This document shows, piece by piece, positions 43,077 through 54,211 of a DNA stretch of 64,000 nucleotides. The translations under genes were made by a program, and so were the position numbers. The number at the start of each line of letters is the position of its first letter. The first letter of the stretch is position 1. The notes under the pieces were generated by a model. It was not told the origin of the DNA and ran no database searches. It was given only the letters and a program-made list of their open reading frames with translations. This DNA comes from Roridomyces roridus (lineage: Eukaryota > Basidiomycota > Agaricomycetes > Agaricales > Mycenaceae): the NCBI GenBank assembly GCA_029378245.1, contig JARKIF010000001.1, positions 2,356,001-2,420,000 of the forward strand, given 5' to 3'.

Positions 43077-44325
43077 TTTGTGAAGAAGTTTTGTGTGCCT
43101 TTGTTTGTGAGGACGAAATTTCCAAAGAGATGGCCACCGCCTCCAAAACCGTTCAAGAGCCTGGTCCAAGACCCTCGAGTTTACATACGCGGTCCTCATC
43201 CCATTTCCATGAGCTCCCGTGTTCTCATTCGACCAAACGCGTCATTTCAGCACATCACAGTATTTCGCGCAGGCCCTTCACGGATGGATGTTCGGCTGGC
43301 TAGTGGCGATTCACGGCTCTCCGCTAAGAAACCGCAGGAAAGCGACGCCCGGTACCGTTGGATTTAGGGACAACTCACACCGCTGGCCGGTGCAATCTGG
43401 ACTTTGTGACCGTCAACTTCATGGAACGGACTGGGTGTAGGGACATCTTTCCGCACTTCTGGTGCGTTACGCGCTCGCCTTATTGCGTGTTCTGAAATTC
43501 TCAGGGACTCAGTTGAAGGAGTACACTCAATATCCTTGAGCATGGACTATGACTGCTACCAGAACGTGGCCAACGGAACGAAAGGCAACGAACAAGCTTG
43601 GCTCACCCCGACTCCTTGTGCTCATATGTCAGGTATGCCCCTACGCCCTTTACCCTCTACTCTACCTTGCGGGGCCGATAAGTGACTTTCAACGACTCCA
43701 GACTTGACGTCCTTCCCAGCACCGAAGCGAGATCGCTTAATATATCACGCTCCGCCTGGGCTATCTCCTTCGCCGTTCGATGCTCGCGATGGAATACATC
43801 TTGCACTACATGTATTTGGTTGCGATGAAGGACACCAAGGCCTGGATGGGTGATACCGATGATTGGTTTTTGGAATGTCAGATGCTGCTGAAGGAATTTC
43901 TAGCTCGTGAACTCGACTTTCACGTTCTGGGGAAACTGGCTTGTGGATTAGGCAGTCCATATAAATCCCCGTCGGCGGCTCAAAAACTCAACACGCTGAT
44001 TCTCTTTTCTTCGTCGCCCTCTGGCATGACCTTTCGTCTCTCCCCGAATTCGTCGCCCTCTCTGAAGTATGGCCGCCAGTGATACAGATACGTTGCGCCC
44101 TCGGGGCGGTGTGCAGCATCTTGATGGCGGCTAATTCTTGTTGCTGAGGAGGGGCTGCAGCGATTATTCAGGACGGCTGAACGAATACAATTCATGGCCG
44201 ATCAGAGTTTTGTTCGCATATCATGCATCATGTTCAAGTAGAGAGAAGAAGAAAAACGTAACAGCATAATAAGAGCTACATTTTTGGTGCACTACATGCG
44301 AATGAGGAGCACAGGGTTCTGAATG
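43077..44325 (+). other. Possible unrecognised plus-strand gene between eIF3i and SEH1
   Basis: Protein-like plus-strand pieces occur at 43100-43360 ([36 protein letters not shown]) and 43500-43740 (SMDYDCYQNVANGTKGNEQA, SDLTSFPAPKRDRLIYHAPP, crossing a GTATGC...TCCAG intron). A further frame at 43780-44082 reads MEYILHYMYLVAMKDTKAWM. I cannot join them into one confident model or name the family. It would overlap the eIF3i promoter. It may be a real, lineage-specific gene or a decayed one. Confidence 0.3.
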
Positions 44326-45846
44326 TTATGAATCCATATCGACATCCCGATTCGTTGGGTGCTCAGCATCAGGTTCCTCGGATTGCTCGACGCCGATGCT
44401 GCCCGCAGGCCGCCAAACGTTTCCGGACGTGGCTTTCCAGAGTCTGATACGGCCATCGTTACCCGCGGAAGAAAGAACTGTCCTGTACACATGGCTCAGC
44501 AGTGAAATTGAGAAAGAGATGAGGATGGATGCTCACCCAGTGATATTCCATTCCACCCTCCCCACTGCCGACTTGTGCTGCTCAAAGTCGGCCACCATCG
44601 TCGCGGTCCACCGTCCCTCCTCGCCGTCGGTCACCATATCGTCCTCCCCCTCCTCGCCTGGCTTGACCCTCCAGATGCGCACATGGCCGTCCCGCCCGCC
44701 AGTTGCGATTAGGTGATAAGAGCGACCGCAGGACGGCGCCCATGAGACGGAGGTGATGGCCGACGTTGCAGGAACGTTGACACCGTCTGGTTCCACCGGC
44801 GGAATATCGGCTTGTGGGGACGGGTCGAGTGTCAGGATCGTCGTGGGACGGTTGGACGGTAATAACTGGATGATCTTACAATGTACGATGTCGGTTCAAG
44901 AGAAAAGGGGACGGGACAAGTAAACGCACTTTTATGACACCCGAAGTACCGCTGCCTGCGGCGATGAGCTCCCCCCAATACCGATCCTTGCACCAGGAGA
45001 TGCACCACCCACCATCCGCCTCACGGTTCCCCAACCCAGGTCGGCCAACCCCCGCAGTACTCTGCTGGAGGCCCTGTTGCAGGGCCTGAGCGATGAGAGG
45101 TGCAGAGACACCATCTGCAGTCGACCCGCTGGTTTGTGTAGGCGTTGCGAGGGCGTTGGTCTGTTGTGCACGTGTGAGTGGTGATATGGAAGGGCTGATA
45201 GGCAAAGCCTGGACGTCGGCTTCCTCCGACAGCTGCCAGGTGGTCAACGATGGCTGCTCCAAGCATTCGTAGATTCGAAGGTGGTTGTCGGAAGAGATGG
45301 TCGCGAGTTTCAAGCCAAAGTGATGTGGACCGAACTCGACCGCCCTGACCGTACCACGCGCCTGGGGCAACACAGCGCGTTCGATCCATCGAGAAGTCGA
45401 GGGCCCGCTGGCGTTGGGGTTCCCGTTAGCTGGGACCTGCTGGTTGTCGGGGATGCCGACGGGCGAGGTCTGCTCCCAGACTTTTACTGTCCTGTCAAAC
45501 GACGAGGACGCGAGGATGACGCCGAACTCGGGGTGTGCCCAGCTGACTTTTGATATTGCCGCGTCGTGGGCCTTCCAGTCGTCTGCTACGGTCCAGCTGC
45601 CGTTGGTTTCATCGAGTTGCCAGATCTTTATTCTGTACCAAGTCAGTCCACGAAAAGGCGAGACGACAATGCAGACCGTTGATCGAGACTGCATGTCGCC
45701 AGGGAGAGCCCGTACCAGTCGTAAATCGCGTCGGTGACGAGGTCTATTTGCATCCATTGATTAAGCACGACGGAAACTTGTTAAGCACGACGGAAACTTG
45801 TTCACATACCATTGTGCGCGTTGGCGATGAGGCCCGTCTGGATCAT
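44326..45846 (-). CDS. SEH1: Nucleoporin SEH1 (WD40; Nup84 and SEA complexes)
   Basis: From the Met at 45846 (MIQTGLIANAHN) an intron leads to DLVTDAIYDWYGLSLATCSL, then DQRIKIWQLDETNGSWTVAD, DWKAHDAAISKVSWAHPEFG and ILASSSFDRTVKVWEQ, the signature of SEH1. Later blades include GTVRAVEFGPHHFGLKLATI, the WCISWCKDRYWGELIAAGSG segment, HLIATGGRDGHVRIWRVKPG and LSSAGNDGRIRLWKATSGN; it stops at 44326. About 400 residues, longer than the yeast protein because of a Ser/Thr/Gln-rich linker. SEH1 sits in the nuclear-pore outer ring and in the vacuolar SEA complex that regulates TORC1. A 21-bp tandem duplication (GTTAAGCACGACGGAAACTT type) lies in the first intron at about 45765-45800. Confidence 0.95.
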
Positions 45847-45970
45847 CGCGACCAAGAGCAAGTAGTTGACCAACACTGGACCGTGTTCATTCACGTCAAT
45901 CAAGCCGACTGTGATTCTGTGATTCAAACTAACTCTAAGACTATTACAGGAGCATCAACGAACTGGTATG

Positions 45971-47955
45971 TCAATTTTTCCATCTGTAGGGTCGGTTAGT
46001 CAGTTGCCCGAGGCACGAAAAAGCCAGAAAAAGAAAATAACAAACATTTTTACAACGCGATCCCTTCCTCCGCTGACGATCTTGTCTGCTACAAAGTCTA
46101 CACAATACACCTCGTCCGTATGACCTGTTAGGTCGTTTTTGAGTTTGTAGATCTTCAGGTCCCAGGTCTCAAAGCGCCGTTAGCTGGATGCAAGAATTGT
46201 TTGCTGCAAGACAGACCTTGACAGTGCTATCTTTGCCGCAGCTGACGACAGCCCTACCATCGGCGCTCCAGGCCACACGATAGACGCCTCCAACGTGTCC
46301 TCGCAGCGTTGCAACATACTTGCCCGTTCGACCCTCCCATATCCGGACAGACGAGTCCCAGGACGCAGAGGCGGCCCAGCGGCCATCCGGGGAGAATGCA
46401 ACGTGGGACACTTGCAGCGAATGCCCCACGAGACGGCTCACCGGTTTGGTCTTTGTCGTTGGCCCATTTGAGGTCACGACGGGGTCACCGTTGGGGAATG
46501 GTGACCATAAGAAAAGGGTGTGGTCGTCGGATCCAGAGATGAGGAGCTCCGGTGTTGTGCTTAGCACGGCGTTGTAACGCTGTAGAGCCAGCTTTTGTGC
46601 TACGGACCGGTGAATTGTGTTTTCAAGCGAGGAGAAGATTGTATACCGTCCTCGTTCGATGCCGGTTTCTTTCCCGTGTGATCAAAAGGGCCCGTCCTGA
46701 GGACAAAGTCTGTGTTGAGGGCGAGAGTGTTCACCCAGTGTGCGTGTTCTTTCAATATGTGCAGTTGCCGACCCTGGATATCATATGAGCGTACTGAAGA
46801 CAAGAAAAACAGACGTGCGCACGGCTTCAGCGTCCCAAACGCGAACAGTCCGGTCGCTGCTGGCTGTATATAAGACACCCTTCCCGACACCTCCCCATTT
46901 AACCACATTGACACTGGCGGTATGTCCGCCAAGTGTGTACTCGACTCTGCGGGTGAGCAGCGACCAGACACGAACAGTGCCATCCTTGGAGGAGGAGGCC
47001 AAGCGAGGGGCGGAAGGGTTTCTGATTCCAATATTTAGCATAGGCGACAAAACATCATAGAAAAGGACGGACAGGTGTATCGGCTCCCAGCAAAGCGACA
47101 TTATCCACTTGGAATGTCCCTTGAGCGCGTCCCCTAGAGGCTTTCCAGTCTTGGGGTCCCATATCCTCACCTAAGGGAAGCATTAAGGACAAAGAATTGA
47201 CTAGAAGAGGACCCCGGACATGACCATCATGCCCGCCAGTAGCCAATCTCCGCTCCATAGCCTCCCATTCAACGCAGAGGACCCAGCCCTTGTGCCCGGA
47301 GAGCGTGTGTGAAGGCGTCTCCGTGTCCAAATTCCACAGACGCGCAGTGGTGTCACCCGAACCCGTGGCAAGAAAGTTGCCTGTGGGGGAAAATGAAGCA
47401 CATAATATTGGAGAGGAATGGCCTGGAATGTAGATATGTTGTTGAGGGCTGTCAGAGGAGTGGAAAAGACGCACCAGACAGGGTCGAAGAACACCGCGTT
47501 GGAGGGCGAACGCGAAACACGCTCTGAGGTGAGCAGTGCAACACAAAGACGTCTTCCTCTGTGAAGGAGCGGGAAATCACCGGGTGGTGCAAGACATCAT
47601 TCTCGATAGATTTTGAGATGCCGATTCGCGTCGGTGCACCGGGAATGGTGGATTCACCCTCCGGCACGGCGACATGGAATGCAAATGGTACAGGGTCCTC
47701 CTACCGCGCTATGAGACATGAAGGGACTATGTGCAATGGGCAACGCACCTGAGGACTTAGCTTATTTAAAAGCTCTTCCAGAGCCTCTCTCGACAAGTTT
47801 GCGGGCAGAGTGACCGCGGGAGCTAGCGGTTGCCCATCGTCCTCCGAGACAAACTGGACGACAATGTTTGGAGATGCCCTTTGTGGTTCTGGTTCAGGCT
47901 CGGGGACGCCATGGTAAACTTTGACGCGCTTCGGCGGGGGGAGTAAAGTCGCCAT
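45971..47955 (-). CDS. RSA4: Ribosome biogenesis protein Rsa4/Notchless (NLE1)
   Basis: The start is MATLLPPPKRVKVYHGVPEP at 47955. An N-terminal ubiquitin-like NLE domain (NIVVQFVSEDDGQPLAPAVT, REALEELLNKLSPQ) leads to a beta-propeller: GHSSPILCASFSPTGNFLAT, GDTTARLWNLDTETPSHTLS, GHKGWVLCVEWE, VRIWDPKTGKPLGDALKGHS, LASSSKDGTVRVWSLLTRRV, LYTASSDRTVRVWDAEAG, LKEHAHWVNTLALNTDFVLR, ALQRYN, GSDDHTLFLWSP, GHSLQVSHVAFSPDGRWAAS and TGKYVATLRGHVGGVYRVAW. The last intron places the stop at 45971 (VVKIWKN). Rsa4 is released from pre-60S particles by the AAA+ protein Rea1/midasin. No break seen. Divergent from RIM13, 148 bases apart. Confidence 0.95.
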
Positions 47956-48103
47956 CAAAGTCTGAAAGAAAAAGTAGTTGTCGATCAATTGTCGATCGAA
48001 GACGTTGATCCGAGAGGTTGCTCTTCGACTCTCTCTAGTACGTGATCTGAACTGTCTTCACGCAACGCTACTAGAGAGGCTGTTATCGAGCCTACTTCGA
48101 CTC
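47956..48103. promoter_or_regulatory. Divergent promoter interval RSA4 / RIM13
   Basis: 148 bases separate the two start codons. A CGATCAATTGTCGATCGAAG palindrome-like element lies at about 47980-48000. No TATA box is evident. Confidence 0.4.
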
Positions 48104-51100
48104 ATGCCACCTGCGGAAGACGCTGAGGTCTGTGGAGACACAGAATCGCGTTTCTACTCTGACGGTCTTTACAAGGCCATCTACGCGAAGGCCGTAAAAG
48201 CAGAAGTCTCAAAGGACTTTGATTCGGCTTTTCGCCTCTATATCAAAGCTGCTGAAGCTTTTCTCCATCTAAGCCGGTCTGTCACTCGGGAACGCGAGAA
48301 ATCCAAAGCCAGTGCCAAAAAGGCTCTTGAGAGGGCAGAGAAAATCAAGGCATTTGTCGAGAAATCTAAATCGACGCCGAACGGCCCCGACCCGCAGCTA
48401 ACTCCCGTCGGAATTGACTACTTCTCGCCGCGTAGGTCGCTTGGACATGGCAGGTAAAACGCTGATCTATCTCAGAGGAACAATCCTATGTCCTCGGCAA
48501 GGGAGGTTTTGTAAACGGCCGTTTGTTCCCACTCTGGGATTTGCCATTCCATACATCCACCGATACGCTTCACGAGTTAGGGCAACAAACTTTAGTCTCA
48601 TACGGTGGCCTAACGAAAGACAGAGACCCTGACGGAGAGCTGGAACTCTCGCCCGAGCAATTGAAAGTTTCTCCCGTATGGCACAGGCCCCCAGATTGGC
48701 CGATCGGCCAAGATTGTTCGCCGCTGCGCCCACAGGACATCCTCCAGCATATCATCACCGACTGCTCTCTCTGCGCCTCTCTTTCTGTATGTCTCGAGCA
48801 TGCCCAGCGATTCAATACGCCCGTATGCTTGTTCAGCTGCCGGTTTGTTCCTTACTGACCGACATACCTCGAGTTTTACTGCTCTTCGTTACACGACGTC
48901 GGTTCCGGCGGCCTCGTGTCTCCGATGTTTCAATACAGCAAAGGTAGCTACGAGTTGCGACTCTTTTTCAATGGCGCATGGCGACGGGTGAGTTGGGTAC
49001 CTCTTTGCTGCGCACTTCATGCCCATGTCGGTAGATTGGTACGCACACGTCTACTCCAACTCATCCGGTGCTTACAACCTCAGTTATCGACGACAGACTT
49101 CCCTATCACCCTGCAACAGATACGCTCGTTTGCATGACGAGCACCATAGTTGACGGCCATGGCGCGATATGGCCTAGCCTTGTGGAGAAGGGTGTGAGTG
49201 CGCTGTTGCAGCTTTTGCTAGCGGCTTACCCCCACTAGTATATGAAACTCATGGGTGGATACGACTTTCCCGGATCGTGAGCAGCTGCGACAATTCTGAA
49301 ATGCCGCTCACAACTGTTTAGCAACTCGAGCATTGATCTACGGTGTGCACCTTTCCCCTCTCTGGTGGGCAATCTAACTTCCCATGATACAGCACTCTCG
49401 TGGGTTGGGTACCGGAGCATTTGCAAATCCAGAGGTTTGTCTCTTCAAATCAATCCCGTATGCCTCTCATTCAAATCCTTCCAGTCCTTCATTCAAGCGC
49501 GAGACAACGTGGACGCGGATCGTCGCCGGATTTCGCACAGGTACATTCTATTCTCCACTATTGAAGTGATGCAAGAATGCCATTCTAGGTCAATGTATGC
49601 TGACTCTGGGCACTGGGACGAACCCGGATATCATCTGGCAGGGCACTCGCCTACTGCCCTCCCACAGCTATGCTGTCATCGGTCCGCCTATGCTTTTCTC
49701 CACCAACTTTCCTGTGCTCAACTCCCCCAAGACGTCACGGAGGAGGATGCGATCCGTGGACTCACTGTGTTGGACTCCTGGACACGAGCCTTGGACGAGG
49801 GAGCAGCCCCAAGTATTCTCTTCATCTTGGCCGATCATACTTCGTTGACTCGATACGCCAGGGATGATTCAAGTACCCTGGGCAGACGTGTTACAAGTGT
49901 TCGAGAGCATATATCTCAGCTGGGACCCCAACATCTGGCCCAACCATCTCACGTTCCATGGGTAAACGCCACGTCCATTCTCATTTAAATCTGATTTTCT
50001 TGTAGATTATGGAAGCAAGCCAGACCAGGAGACCAGCGTAAATATATCGTATTCATGAGTCTTGTCCACTTTCCCTGTTTTAGGCTCCACCAGGTGTCTT
50101 GAGCTCAAATTCGACAACGCCAGTGCAGACGAGGAGCTGTGTCTCCTGCTATCCCGACACGTTGCCGATACCCAGTGCACATCGGATTTCATTTCCCTCG
50201 CAGTGCAGCTCCAAGACGGCCCCAGCGCGGGTTATGAAAGCAAGATCGTGACCAAGGGCTCGTACACAAATAGTACCCATGCTCTCGTGGGTGCTCACTC
50301 CATCGCTCCTTTGTTCCGAGTCAGACTAGTCACAGGCGTGCACCCAGCTACCATCCCACTCGTCTGGCACCTTGTCTGTATCCATCTCATATGATGGACA
50401 AACCCCCGAAGTCGGATTTTCATTATCGGCATATGCACCATCAATGGTGAACATTGCGTGGAACGAAAAGGTCACCAAGCCGCCTTTCACATCAAAGGTA
50501 GAAGGAGCCCTTACGAGCAAGAATTCCGGCGGGAACAGCACGCATCCCACCTTCATGGTGAATCCTCAATATCATTTACGTATCCACCCTCCAAAGCAGG
50601 GTCCACTGCAGAAGGCGAATATCTCTCTGACCATGCAGATGGGGCGAGAGGTCCCGGTTAACGTCGCTGTTGCTTGGTCGCAGGGTGGCCGTGTATTCAC
50701 GTGAGTGACTCCTGGAACCCAGTCTTGATCCAAACAGTTTCAGGCTGTCCGAGAAGGATCTCGCGGCTACTTCTGGCGCTTACAGTTATGGTTTGGCCAA
50801 GCTCACAAAGTCACTTCAGGGTACAGGTTTTCAAGCATGGTCATGCGTCTATTAACCGTTGCGCAGTCGGGGACTATAGTGTAATCTTGTCGGCCTTTGA
50901 ACCCAACACGATGGGCACATTCTCCCTCGAAGTGGAGAGCTCGCTTCCGTTTGATCTCAGAGCCATTCCACAGGAAGGCGCCGGTATGTATGCGAAGACT
51001 ATTCGAGGAGCATGGTACGGGCACCAGGCTCAACGCTGAATGGATCTAACCTTTTTCCAAGGGACCCACGGAACGCTATGGGAGGACCGAGCTTCAAGCA

Positions 51101-51468
51101 GTATTCACAGAACCCCAGATTTGAAATTGACGTTCAAGCGCTCACCGAGCTCAAGTTGGTCTTCCCATACGATGGCGATGGTTGACTAATGTCGTACTTG
51201 TAGAGTTCGTCTACAACTCCTCAAACCCAAGACTACCGCCGGCCTCAACTTGACCATCTTTCATGCCACGACCGGTGCTCTCGGTCCACATATCACAACC
51301 TCTGGCGGCTACGACGACAGTGTAACGGGAGTGGTTACACCCCAGATCTCTTTGGGTGCCGGCAAATACTGGGCTATCCCTTCATCGTACCACCCCGGCT
51401 TCCAGAACGCGTTCGAGTTGATCGTGTACAGCACAAGCGCACGCGTGAAGGTCGCTGAAATACGGTAG
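48104..51468 (+). CDS. RIM13: Calpain-like cysteine protease Rim13/PalB (alkaline pH pathway)
   Basis: The N-terminus has an MIT domain (residues about 20-90: RFYSDGLYKAIYAKAVKAEV, DFDSAFRLYIKAAEAFLHLS), typical of PalB and binding ESCRT-III. The calpain-like core follows: HIITDCSLCASLSVCLEHAQ, with the catalytic Cys expected in this segment, LSPMFQYSKGSYELRLFFNG-like, YMKLMGGYDFPGSNSSIDLR, LVGWVPEHLQ and LPSHSYAVI with the catalytic His. At the position of the calpain Asn-Pro-Trp the frame reads GLTVLDSWTRAL, so Asn is not obvious. C2-like beta domains follow (VNIAWNEKVTKPPFTSKVEG, TMGTFSLEVESSLPFDLRAI), ending AFELIVYSTSARVKVAEIR. Many short introns; total about 850-900 residues. In ascomycetes it cleaves Rim101/PacC at alkaline pH. 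Confidence 0.85.
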
Positions 51469-51474
51469 ATGCCT

Positions 51475-53030
51475 TCAAAGTGATGGGAAGGGCTTGGAGG
51501 ACGGTGCTCGAAACGAATTCGAGGACAAAAGATATTCATTGACCCTTTTAAGGGTAGTCCGCGATGGGTTTGCCAGAGGGCGACTGTTGATGATCCATTC
51601 CAAACGCATACGAATCGCGTTCTTGTTCACTAGTAGTACCCCGTTGTCTCCTTGCAGGACCAAGTCTCCAGCATCGTTGAAGAACTTGGCCAGTGCGGCG
51701 ACGGCTATCCCGATGCTCGTATCTGTTCCAGAGTCGCAAGATACACAAATGCGTTTGTTCTCGGTTGTAAGATGAGATTGAATAAATTCCATGGATCGGG
51801 GGAGGACGTCTTGCAAAAGTTGGAATTGCCCCTTCTTTCCTTCCCATGTCTGAATCTTCAGGACATTCGGTCCAGAGTAGTCGAGGGGAGGGAGGTGCAC
51901 CCCCACGATTATATGAGCTACATCTGGTTCCGGCATCTCGCAGAGGTCTGAGTTGGCGCAGACTAGTACGAGCCCTCGGACTTTGTTAATTGGCGTAATC
52001 GCCGACCGAGCGATACGTGTTTCAGCGTTGGCAGCAACCAGCGACTCTACCAACGTCGGCAGCTCTGCCCTCTCCGCGTCCAATAGAGTCGCTCGGTGCT
52101 GCCAGAATATGTCTGGCGTCAAGCCCATACCCCACAGCTCGTGATCGTCCCCCGAGCCTTGAACATACGCATAGCCTCCCGAGCGTCGTTCGACGCCGTC
52201 TTGGACTTGCTTGGACGCTGAAAGACATATGATGGGCAGGAAAGTACGGTCTTTCGCAAGACTCGGGAAGCTGGAGGATGTGGGTGTGATCCAGATAGGG
52301 CGGAGAGGGAAGGGCAGGTTGGGCAGATCGTAGGATGAGTTCTTTTAAAGTCGATAAAGCAAGAGCGGAGAAGTTGGATAATGTACACACTGCAAGGGCA
52401 CTGGCCCACCCGTCCAAACGCCGGTCAATCTGGTCGTGCTCCTGGTTGCTTACAGCGGCAGGGGGTGTGTACAGGTTCGTGTCCCATTCGTCCTTTCCTT
52501 GAGGATAGACCTCCTTGACAGCGCGGTTGATGACGGCGCACCAGATGGGAACCGTCTTGGACAGTGCGTCAGGAATACGTTTTCCAGCCCGTGTCGAATC
52601 GACGAGAATTATTCTGTCATCGATTTCAACTTTTTGCTTTGTCGTCGTTGGACACTGACCCAGTTCCATCCTTCTGCGCCGCTACGAAGTACAAGAGTTG
52701 CAGATTCGGACGGCGCAAAGTGAAGGACCAGTTGTTAAAATGACCGTCTGTGGACTTGAAATATACAGGGCAATTGGCCACCAGAGCAGGCCATTGCCGC
52801 TTTTTTGAAGCCCTTAAGCCCTCTGGCTCTGGAATGTGAGACCGACGCACCAGGGTAGGATCCGTGTACCATGCGCCGCATCGCAGGTTGGGCAGGATGG
52901 GCATTTCGGGATAAAATTCACGGATTTGGTTGACAAAGAGGATGTCTTCTGCGATGGAATGCAGACGGCTGAAGATATCGAGCGATTCCTTACGCAGGAG
53001 AGCGAGGCTCCGTTGTTCGAGAGCGGTCAT
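51475..53030 (-). CDS. RIT1: tRNA A64-2'-O-ribosylphosphate transferase
   Basis: From MTALEQRSLALLRKESLDIF (an upstream Met at 53042 is also in frame) the protein has RLHSIAEDILFVNQIREFYP, LPNLRCGAWYTDP, YFKSTDGHFNNWSFTLRRPN, IILVDSTRAGKRIPDALSKT and PIWCAVINRAV, the Rit1 N-terminal signature. The C-terminal half has LVLVCANSDL, GVHLPPLDYSGPNVLKIQTW, RICVSCDSGTDTSIGIAVAA and NEYLLSSNSF, the phosphatase-like domain with a C-x5-R/T-type loop (CDSGTDTS). It modifies A64 of initiator tRNA so that it is not used in elongation. It ends seven bases after the RIM13 stop, convergent. Confidence 0.95.
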
Positions 53031-53305
53031 GATCGAATGCAAACAAAAGATAGGGGCTTACTCAGCCAGATACAACCCGTTGATTACCCGACAGTTATTG
53101 ATACATATGTGCAGTGTACACAACGATTTTTCCTTCACGCCAAGTTGTCGAAGCTAGTCCAGTACTTATGTACTTGGTATTGCGGTTTACGCCCAGTTGT
53201 CGATCAAAGCGTCCCGCATTTCCCCAATCACCTTGCTCGAATCTTGGCCTTGCAGTTCTGCGAAGACGATTGTCAAAATGATGCCTAGGTAGACTGAAAG
53301 GTTTA

Positions 53306-54119
53306 CTAACTGAATGTCGCCTCGATGACGCTGATCTCCGTCGCGGTCGTCTCGAGACCGGTGAAAGCGCACCAATCGTTGACGACGAGCCCAGCGCCAA
53401 TCACATCCGAGCCACGATTGACGGTACCAGCCTATGGAATATGAGCGCGGTGGGTCATTCAATGGCTTGGACGCACGACGAGGGGGATCTGTAGCAAGCT
53501 GCTCAGCTCATCCTGGTCCTGGACGCTAGTTTTGGGGTGAACCAGGCCACCCTGGTTTGTTATGGCGCAGTAGCTCCCCACGAGGACGTTGTCCGCGACG
53601 GTTTGACGGAAGACCTCCACTTTGAGAACATCGGCAATGATCTCCTCCGTCTCACGATCAATGTCGGGATGGACGAGGGCCACATAGTCGTTGCATGCGA
53701 TCACGTTCCCTAGTGCAGATAATCGCTCTTCTACGCGCTGAATGGCCACGGCGTCGGGCAGGGAATTCCGCAGATGTTGTAGCTCCTGGTCCGTCGTTGT
53801 GGCGGGGACGAGCAGACCGTGTCGGTTTCCTTGGTAAAGTAAGAAAACTTTGGCAATGCACGAGGTGTGAGCACTGGGCACCTGCTGTGAGTCGCCCTAT
53901 TATCCGCATACCGCCAATACTCGTGTGTACGATCGGGATAACATCGCCCAGCTCGCTCTCGAATGCCGAGTAGAAATTTGTGCTGCCCTGGATGGCAGCC
54001 AGACAGTATGCGTTTGTCAACTTTGAGAACACGCCGATATCACTGTGGTTTTCGAATTGGATACCTGGTGGTCGTGTATGCCAGATCAAAAAAGAAGGAA
54101 GTACGCACGAGTTGCCATG
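53306..54119 (-). CDS. TIF6: Translation initiation factor 6 / 60S anti-association factor
   Basis: A very short first exon (MAT plus one base) joins through a GTGCGT...ACCAG intron to [20 protein letters not shown], the invariant eIF6 start. Then [98 protein letters not shown], and [20 protein letters not shown] up to the end at VIEATFS. About 245 residues, the usual size. eIF6 binds the 60S surface and blocks premature 40S joining; it is released by SBDS and EFL1. Co-oriented with RIT1. Confidence 0.97.
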
Positions 54120-54211
54120 GTGGATGCTAGGGCTTGGCTGGAATGGCTTCCTTAGAAGATGAAGAATTTGCGAACAGTTGATCGAGATCAATGATTGCAT
54201 CATGCTACAAT

